The notes below the pieces were generated by a model, which was not told where the DNA came from, did no database searches, and saw nothing but the letters and a program-made list of their open reading frames with translations. The position numbers and the translations under genes are program-made. Shown one piece after another: positions 57,650 through 64,000 of a stretch of 64,000 nt of DNA (positions are counted from its first letter, which is position 1; every line of letters starts with the position of its first letter). The DNA is taken from contig NC_063168.1 in assembly GCF_023159225.1 (NCBI RefSeq), positions 59,065,398 to 59,129,397 of the forward strand, written 5' to 3'. The DNA comes from Perognathus longimembris pacificus. Taxonomy: Eukaryota > Chordata > Mammalia > Rodentia > Heteromyidae.

Positions 57650-57900
57650 TTCTAGCTTCAAAGCCCTGAGCTCCCAGGAATCCGCCATTGCTTCTGACCG
57701 TGCTTAATTAGAATGATGATCCAACTCCACATCCTCTCCAGTGGCGAGAGGAATAGACACTCATTAGGAAAAAGCAAAAGCCCTTGGCTGAATGATAATG
57801 TCCTTACATACTAATCTCCATCAGGCTGGCTGCGAGAACAAACAGCTCCTTCTTACAAATTAGGAAAGATCCCTCAGCTCTTAGCAGACAAGAGCAAAGA
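57650..57900. promoter_or_regulatory. candidate conserved non-coding element
   Basis: Repeat-free and balanced in composition, with TGCTTAATTAGAATGATG, AATGATAATGTCC and TTAGGAAAAAGCAAAAG motifs in close array. Inferred from texture only. Confidence 0.25.
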
Positions 57901-58127
57901 GAGTGAGGAAAAGGCTGTGACTGGGACAGCCTTGATGGGGATTCCCTCTCCTCCCCTTTCCAGGGACCTTCCTTGCAAGACCCAACTGGACAATGGCACT
58001 CATGACTCTCCTGTAACACTGGAGAGATCATTGGTGATCTGATAGTGCAGGTCTTCTGCTTTACAGATGAGGGAGTCAGTAATATCACTATAGATACAAC
58101 CTCTCTGATCCTATGCCTATTCACTTT
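57901..58127. other. unique sequence, nothing recognised
   Basis: No repeat or exon recognised; the 117-codon minus frame at 57804-58157 lacks any support. Confidence 0.35.
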
Positions 58128-58335
58128 TTCTAGTGTGTTCTGGGATTGGGACTTCACTCAGAGCCTGGGCGCTGTCCTTGTGCTTTATTGGCTGAAGGCG
58201 ACCACTCCACCACTTGAGGCACAACTTCACTTCTGGCTTTTTGGTGATTAACTGGAGATAACAGCCTGCCTGGATTGGCTTCAAACCATGATCCTCAGAT
58301 CTCAGTCCCTTGTGTATCTAGGATTATAGATGCTA
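58128..58335 (-). mobile_element. composite SINE (B1-like head plus Geo-type right module)
   Basis: GGACTTCACTCAGAGCCTGG, GGCTTTTTGGTGATTAACTGG, GATCCTCAGATCTCAGTCCC. The linker is shortened. Confidence 0.75.
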
Positions 58336-58589
58336 GCAACTTATACACTTATGATTGCTTTTAAAAAAATAAATAAAAGGAGGAGGGAGTCACATTTCAA
58401 AACCTTTCTGTTTTTATTTCTACATATTTATATCTGAGAGTGTTTTTACTGGCCTAAATAGCTCGACACATAATGGACATTTCCTCCTTCACTCCAGCCC
58501 AATCTCAGTGCCTCCCCTTCTACTTTTCAAACCATATTTGGACATTAATCAAATCACACACAGTCAAAAGGCCATCTCATCTGGAGCAG

Positions 58590-59000
58590 ATAGAGTGCAA
58601 TATTAGGAGGGCATCGAATAAATACAGAAATGCATAATTCTTTTATTATTGTCCCAGTTCCCATATGCACTTACTGAAATGCATTTGGCCAAATGAAAGT
58701 AGGGGAAAGGCCTGAATCCTAAAGAAGCTAATAGCAGTGGCATAAGACATTGTATTTGGATTTCTATTATTATTACTTATAAGTAATAGATTTCAGGCTC
58801 TCTCAATTAGTTTTGTGTTTTTTTGCACTTAGGAGGAAAGAAAAAAATTTAAATTTACTTTGTGGACCAAGAGAGCAATAATCATTTTATGACAATATTT
58901 ATTTTCTTAGCCTCAGATGAAAAGTGTGACCGGGGAGTAGTTATAACAAACGATTGTGGCTTAGTTTTTCAAGGCCCACTCTATGACCAAAACAATAAGG
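58590..59000. promoter_or_regulatory. candidate conserved non-coding element
   Basis: Repeat-free AT-rich block with ATTATTATTACTTATAAGTAAT (palindromic core), TCTCAATTAGTTTTG and TGACAATATTTATTTTC. Homeobox and forkhead-like motifs are dense, but conservation cannot be judged here. Confidence 0.25.
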
Positions 59001-59767
59001 TTAGATTGTAGATTTCCCTGGTGAGCTGAGTATTAAAGCTAAAAGGAAAAAAAAGATTCTACCTTGCAGGGATTTGCCCTCCTGATAGGAGTCCAGGGCC
59101 TATGCACACAAAAGATTTATAATGAGTTTTACAAAGATTTGCAAATCCCCATCAAGCGCTGATTAGTAGAGAGCAGCAGAGCGTGGGTCTGTACAGGTTC
59201 TAGAAAGAGAGTGAACAGAGGCCAGCAGGGATGTGTACAGAGCTGGGAGCCCAGAGGCTCCTAGCCACAAGCTTAGGATCTACCACAGATCAAGGCTCTG
59301 TGTGTTTTGATCAACAGAACCTAGGATGGGGGAGAGGAGGGAGCCAGAAATTGTCAGGAGAGAGAAGGAAGACTACACAGAGAATGGAAAACACCACAGA
59401 GCCTTATGGAAGTCCTTTCAGGCAGCAGCAGGAAAGAGCAAATGAGCAGGCCAGACGCATTTGATTGGCAATGGAGGCCTGAAACATGGTATGTGTGGCA
59501 TCCAGACTTGGTGAGAAAAGGAACCACGGTGGTTACTAGGGTCGGCCATGTTACCCTAATAACAGCTACACCCCCAGTGTTGCAGAAGACCATAGCAGCT
59601 GTTTGCCACCTCTGTCCTAAGGGATAGATATATTAGGTCAGAAATCCAGAGGGAAGTGGAAAAACTTTTTAATCCATGTGTCTAGTGTTGTTTTTTCTGT
59701 GAGGCTGGGAGAAGTTCATGCAGTTTTAGTAACAAGTATCTCTTCCTCAGGACATTTAGTGTTCATC
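59001..59767. other. unique sequence, nothing recognised
   Basis: No repeat or exon seen. Confidence 0.4.
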
Positions 59768-60010
59768 AGCCAGGTGTGGTGGTACATATCTGTAATCTTA
59801 GCTACTTAGGAAGTGGAGACAAGAGGATCACAAGTTTCAGGCTAGTCTGGGCAAAAGTTCATGAGAGCTTTCCTCAAAAATTAAAAAAAATAAAGGGGGA
59901 GAAATATGCTGAGGTTATAGCTCAAATGGTAGAGCAGTTGCTTGCCTTGAAAGCTCAGTGCCCTGGCTTCAACTCCCAGTAAATGCCCTGGGTTCAGTTC
60001 CCAGGCACAC
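59768..60010 (+). mobile_element. B1-ID dimer (B1-dID type)
   Basis: B1 monomer CAGCCAGGTGTGGTGGTAC to AAAGTTCATGAGAGC, A-rich linker (59877-59893), then an ID-like monomer AGGTTATAGCTCAAATGG with two box-B-like repeats (CTTCAACTCCCAG and GTTCAGTTCCCAG). Confidence 0.75.
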
Positions 60011-60028
60011 AGACAGACAGACAGACAG

Positions 60029-60097
<69 letters not shown>

Positions 60098-60098
60098 A
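60006..60098 (+). repeat. compound (CAGA)n (CA)n (GA)n microsatellite
   Basis: Six CAGA units, then CA/TA, about 22 CA units, then GA at 60075-60098, starting inside the SINE terminus CCCAGGCACACAG. Confidence 0.95.
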
Positions 60099-60359
60099 CA
60101 ACATTTAACATTTAACTTTTATTTGTTATAAAATTGTCTTCCTATACCAATTTTAACAGAGGAAGTCACCTCCTATCATCTGGAAAACTGTCATAAGATA
60201 CAGTTTTGCAGCATGTATGGTGTGAATGTCTTAGTGAGATACATTGTGTAGGCCCTAAGTCAGGCTTTGAATCTGCATTGTGGGTACTTGGTCTCTACCC
60301 CTATCCATTGGAGTGAAAAAGTAGATTTATTGCATGTGAAAGGTTGGAAGGGGGTCTAT
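60099..60359. other. unique sequence, nothing recognised
   Basis: No repeat or exon recognised. Confidence 0.4.
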
Positions 60360-60377
60360 GCAGGACCTTCAATTTTT

Positions 60378-60580
60378 TTTTATTTTTTTTTTGGCCAGTT
60401 CTGGGCCTTGGACTCAGGGCCTGAGCACCATCCCTGGCTTCTTCCCGCTCAAGGCTAGCACTCTGCCACCTGAGCCACAGCGCCCCTTCTGGCCGTTTCC
60501 CATATATGTGGTGCTGGGGAATCGAACCGAGAGCTTCATGTGTAGGAGGCAAGCACTCTTGCCACTAGGCCATATTCCCA
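60378..60580 (-). mobile_element. IDL-Geo dimeric SINE, young copy with target-site duplication
   Basis: T-rich leader, right monomer with the CTTCCCGCTCAAGG variant, head ending CCATATTCCCA. Perfect duplication GCAGGACCTTCAATTTTT at 60360-60377 and 60581-60597. Slight changes in box B (AATCGAACC). Confidence 0.94.
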
Positions 60581-60597
60581 GCAGGACCTTCAATTTT

Positions 60598-61317
60598 TAA
60601 AGAAGGAGATTTATAAGGCCATGAGCACAGAGGCTGCCTCTAGGTACATGCCTTCTAAAACTAGATGTTTATACATAGGTTTACTCTCATAGGTTACATT
60701 TGATAAAGCATATCACACTTTAAAAAATACTCCAGATATGTGCATTTACCTGACTCCCACACAGAATGTGCCTATCGGTAGATTGATTCCTGAGTGAATG
60801 GCCAGGGGATGGGCAAGGCAGGGGAGGAATCCCGGCACAGGAACCATGGAAACTTCCCTCCTCTGAACAAGGAATGCAAGGTTGGGCACTTTTCCTCACC
60901 TAGGTTTGGATTCTCTTAGCTGAACCTGAAATGTGTATTCAGTAGTTCATTTATCAGCGTCTCAAGCAGCCTAGCTTAATCATACTTCCATTCATCGAAT
61001 GTGCTGGCATAATTAATTACACAGCGAAACTTTCTGACAGCATGTTCCAGGAGCTGGGGGAAAAGAAAGAGATGGAACACAAGCCACCAAGAAAATCTGG
61101 GTCATTTTCCCATAGATTCATCATAGGCTTCTTGGCTCTGAGTCCTGGCCTTCTCTCTAGCTGAGTAACCTTGGGCCATTCACTTCCTGAGCTTTCTCCT
61201 CTGTCAAAAGATGAAGGTTGGAATAGATAATTAGTCAGGGTTCCGGAAGGAGAGAGCTGGGACACTCAACTCAAATAATTCAAGGTGCATTTAGAAAACG
61301 AGATTGCTTTTCTTTTA
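60598..61317. other. unique sequence, nothing recognised
   Basis: No repeat or exon recognised. Confidence 0.4.
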
Positions 61318-61640
61318 CTTTTTTGGCAAGAATAGGATTTGAAGTTCAGGGTCTTGCCCTTGATACACCAGTGTTCTACCACTTGAACCATACTCCCAGC
61401 CCTTTTTGCAACTTGATTATTTATCTTTTGGGTAGGGTTTTGGATTTTTACTTGGATTGGCCTGGATAGCTATTTACACCTTCCATGTAAAGCAGATGAC
61501 ACCAACATTCTCAGCTTATTGGTTAAGATGGAGTCTTGCTACCCTTTTGAGGGGGATGGCTAAAAAATCTAACCATGATTCTTCTGATAGATGCTCCTGA
61601 GTAGCTGGGATTACAGGCCTAAGCTACTGTACTCAGCTAT
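61318..61640 (-). mobile_element. B1-ID dimer, diverged and expanded
   Basis: An ID-like monomer in reverse (CTACCACTTGAACCATACTC, 61318-61401) is followed by a stretched segment and a B1 end in reverse (CTCCTGAGTAGCTGGGATTA, AGGCCTAAGCTACTG). Longer than a normal dimer, so extra sequence has entered. Confidence 0.55.
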
Positions 61641-62639
61641 CAAATGAGATTCTTTACAAGGCAAGGGAAGGATAAGGAAACAAGTAGGAAGAGCAGTATC
61701 CCCGGGATGGTTACTAGGTACCATTACAAGCCCAGGCCTGATGGAGAAGGCATGATTACTCGATCCCAGAAGGAAATGAATGTGGATAGGGATGCCTGGA
61801 GAGGAGATATACTATGCAGTGCTGTGTTAAGGGGGTTGGCAAAACAAATATCCCAATGCCACATTCCCCTCTCTCTCCTCTTCTCTCTCTCTCTCTGTTC
61901 TCCTGTGATAAGTCCCCCATTAGCAAAACCAAGCAGAAGCCAGAAAGTGATGGAGGCCCATGGTCACTCCACTCCACCCAAACTCAGCCTCCTATAGAAA
62001 GAAGGGCAGTGCACGTGTAGACTAGGGTAGGCATGCTGTACCTAGCACACTCTTGAGGTCCATCCCAGCTCTCTGCATTTTGTTAAAATGTATTAAACAC
62101 CTGCCATCATTAGTCTAAAATTTAGATATGGTAGAAGAAGTTTGTTTTTCAGTAGAGAATACGCTGGCAACTTGGGGGAAATAGGTCATAAAGCACAGTC
62201 TGCCATAGCAGATGAGCAGAATATATTTGTAGGATGAATAAATGCATGAAAGAGAGAGAAGTTCCAACTGAGGTCTAATAGCAAAAAGCTCTAAGACTAC
62301 AGTCAACACATGTGCCTGCATATACATGGGCTCTAAAGTGCTCTGTGGTTCTTCCCAGCATGTATCAATCCTAGGGCTTCAGCCGTATTCAAAGGACCCC
62401 ATTGTAATGTCATCTCCAAGACTAGGCAGAGCTGGAATCCAGTGATGTCAGGTCTGGCATGGCCTTGAAGGAGCAGCTAGTCCAACCCACCCCTGTGTTC
62501 TAGCTGCCTTATCTCAAGCTACAGAGAATCTGACTGGACAGGCAGCTAAATAGGCAGAGGAAAGCCTCTTGTCAGTCATGCCCAGGGCCGGCTTCTTCCA
62601 TTCGCCCCATTCTTCTCCCCATTCCCCCGTCCATTCTTC
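61641..62639. other. unique sequence, nothing recognised
   Basis: CT-rich tract at 61868-61900. The 117-codon plus frame at 61644 has no support. Confidence 0.45.
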
Positions 62640-62943
62640 CAAGTACCAGAAGTACTGATGGTACTATGCTTGCAAGGCAGGTGCTCTACCTCTGTGCCAT
62701 ACTTCCTATCTTTTTTTTTTTTTTTGCACTGGTTGTTTTTGAGATAGGGGCACAGCTGGACTGTGATCCTCCTTTTCTTGTTGTTGTTTTCCATGGTAGC
62801 TGGGTGATGGGTGCATGCTACCACACCAAGTCTTTCATTAAGATAGAACCACACAGACTTTCCTAGCTTTGAACTGTGATGCTCCTGATCTTAACTTCCT
62901 AAGTAGCTGGAATTACAGACGTGAGCTCCCACTCCTGGCTCCC
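62640..62943 (-). mobile_element. B1-ID dimer with a further composite-SINE head
   Basis: ID-like monomer (62640-62707, GCAAGGCAGGTGCTCTACC), poly-T linker, B1 monomer in reverse (about 62722-62830), then a composite-type head in reverse (CTTCCTAAGTAGCTGGAATTAC, 62880-62943). Confidence 0.6.
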
Positions 62944-63644
62944 TTCAGCTCCTTTAAGACTTAAAGCGTCAATTCTTATACCCCTCATGTCCATGCCTTG
63001 CTGTTGTTAAATACCTCAGTGCATCAGATATGATAGATACTCCCTCCAAGCACCCAAAGTCCCTTTGATTATTTGAGCTCTAATCCCTCAACTTGTCTCC
63101 AAGTTGTTCTTGTTTTGTTTTGTTAGTGTTCTCCCTCACTACTAAGAGGGACCCTAAGGGGAACTCAGAGTTCACTGCAGAACCTGCCTTCACTATAAAT
63201 AACAGTTAAAATCTTAACTGACGTGGACACAGCATCTCTAGGCACTGGGCTCTGAGCCAGGCCACCTCAAAGGCATCGTCTCTCCTAACCCTCCCAGATC
63301 CATGGGGTCGGAAGGCTGTTTCTATGGCTCCTATGAGAACACAGGTGGTTTCCTGTGGGGAAACAGCCTGAGGTTCCAGGACAGGTAAAGAGGAAGCCTG
63401 TATTTTCTTTTGCTTCACCCCCACGACCTCCCTCTAGTCTGCCAGCATCAAAGACATTCCATAGCAGGAAGAACCCTACTATGTCACCTTTGTGATGCCT
63501 TTTGATCTTGGCAGTCATGGCCTTGCCATTAAGTCCTGAGTGGGCTCTAACAGGGCCAGAGGCACTTCATGGTCCCTCCACAGAGCTATCTCATGAAGTG
63601 CTGGAAGAAACTAACACTTAGGGAGGGGCTGATGGGTGCTTGGC
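62944..63644. other. unique sequence, nothing recognised
   Basis: No repeat or exon recognised; overlapping 72-77 codon minus frames near 63206-63518 conflict with each other. Confidence 0.4.
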
Positions 63645-63765
63645 ATACTGACTAGACCACATTTTTCAATCCTGCCACTACTTTGGATCATGATTCCCAT
63701 TGTACAGGCGAGGAAACTGAGACCCAAGGTGTAAAAAGTAAAGTGAGCTCTCATTTGAAAGCAAA
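63645..63765 (+). repeat. MIR SINE relic
   Basis: CCCATTGTACAGGCGAGGAAACTG followed by AGACCCAAGGTG is near-consensus MIR core. Confidence 0.65.
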
Positions 63766-64000
63766 TATTCTTTTCACGGCATGTTGCCCCCGAGAATGAA
63801 AGACAACACAGGGAAACTGGGGAATCACACTTCTCCACTTCTTCCTGATGCCAATTTCTCTAGAAGCAACCTAACAAGGACCTACACTGGTGGCTGAGGC
63901 AGCTCATTGTTCTCTGAGCACAGTGCTATAAAACACCACTGTCAGACATTGACGTCTTTCACCCTTTCCCTTGGCCTTGGTGCTGGGGAAAGGGTTTGGG
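63766..64000. other. unique sequence, nothing recognised
   Basis: No repeat, exon or promoter signal that I can support up to the window edge. Confidence 0.4.

Noticed and set aside
60006..60098. Regular short repeats considered as a CRISPR-like array
   Set aside because: Simple-sequence microsatellite without spacers, in a mammalian genome.

Overview
This is nuclear DNA from a mammal, almost certainly a geomyoid rodent (kangaroo rat, pocket mouse or pocket gopher). The main evidence is seven copies of a dimeric SINE whose left half resembles a rodent ID element (tRNA-Ala type) and whose right half matches what I know as IDL-Geo, a family described as restricted to Geomyoidea. B1-type (7SL) elements, ID monomers, B1-ID dimers and L1 3' tails also fit a rodent. 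Older mammalian repeats (MIR, L2, MER5A, MER20, MaLR) make up the background. Genus is not resolvable by eye.

No gene is convincingly present. The longest ATG-started open frames are 146 and 139 codons, which is about what chance gives in 64 kb on six frames, and none matches a family I recognise. The window is best read as intergenic or intronic. Two weak exon-like segments are recorded: minus strand at 34911-35083 and plus strand at 45668-45741. Several repeat-free stretches (about 35.3-35.7, 45.4-45.8, 46.4-46.6, 48.0-48.3, 57.65-57.9 and 58.6-59.0 kb) are candidates for conserved non-coding sequence.

Layout. 0-9 kb: AT-rich sequence with L1 3' tails and two IDL-Geo copies. 9.3-12.7 kb: a pair of about 95% identical inverted arms made of MIR sequence, with a solo LTR between them. 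13-25 kb: SINEs, microsatellites, an L1 ORF2 relic, a MaLR LTR relic and a SINE-within-SINE insertion. 25-34 kb: mostly old unique sequence with MIR, L2 and MER20 relics, an LTR fragment and a SINE split by an L1. 34-37 kb: repeat-poor, with the minus-strand exon candidate. 37-43 kb: dense SINEs, a second solo LTR and two L1 tails in opposite orientation. 43-49 kb: old repeats and repeat-poor blocks. 49-53 kb: an L1 3' end and an inverted pair of young IDL-Geo copies. 53-64 kb: an L1 3'UTR, L2 and B1-ID relics, a young IDL-Geo and repeat-poor blocks.

The most informative content is retroposon history. The right module of IDL-Geo is plainly related to the 3' half of an older SINE with a 7SL/B1-like head. 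One IDL-Geo copy sits inside such an older SINE. The 3' ends of the older SINE have repeatedly grown into (CA)n tracts. I found no unusual enzymatic, defence or mobile system with coding capacity.
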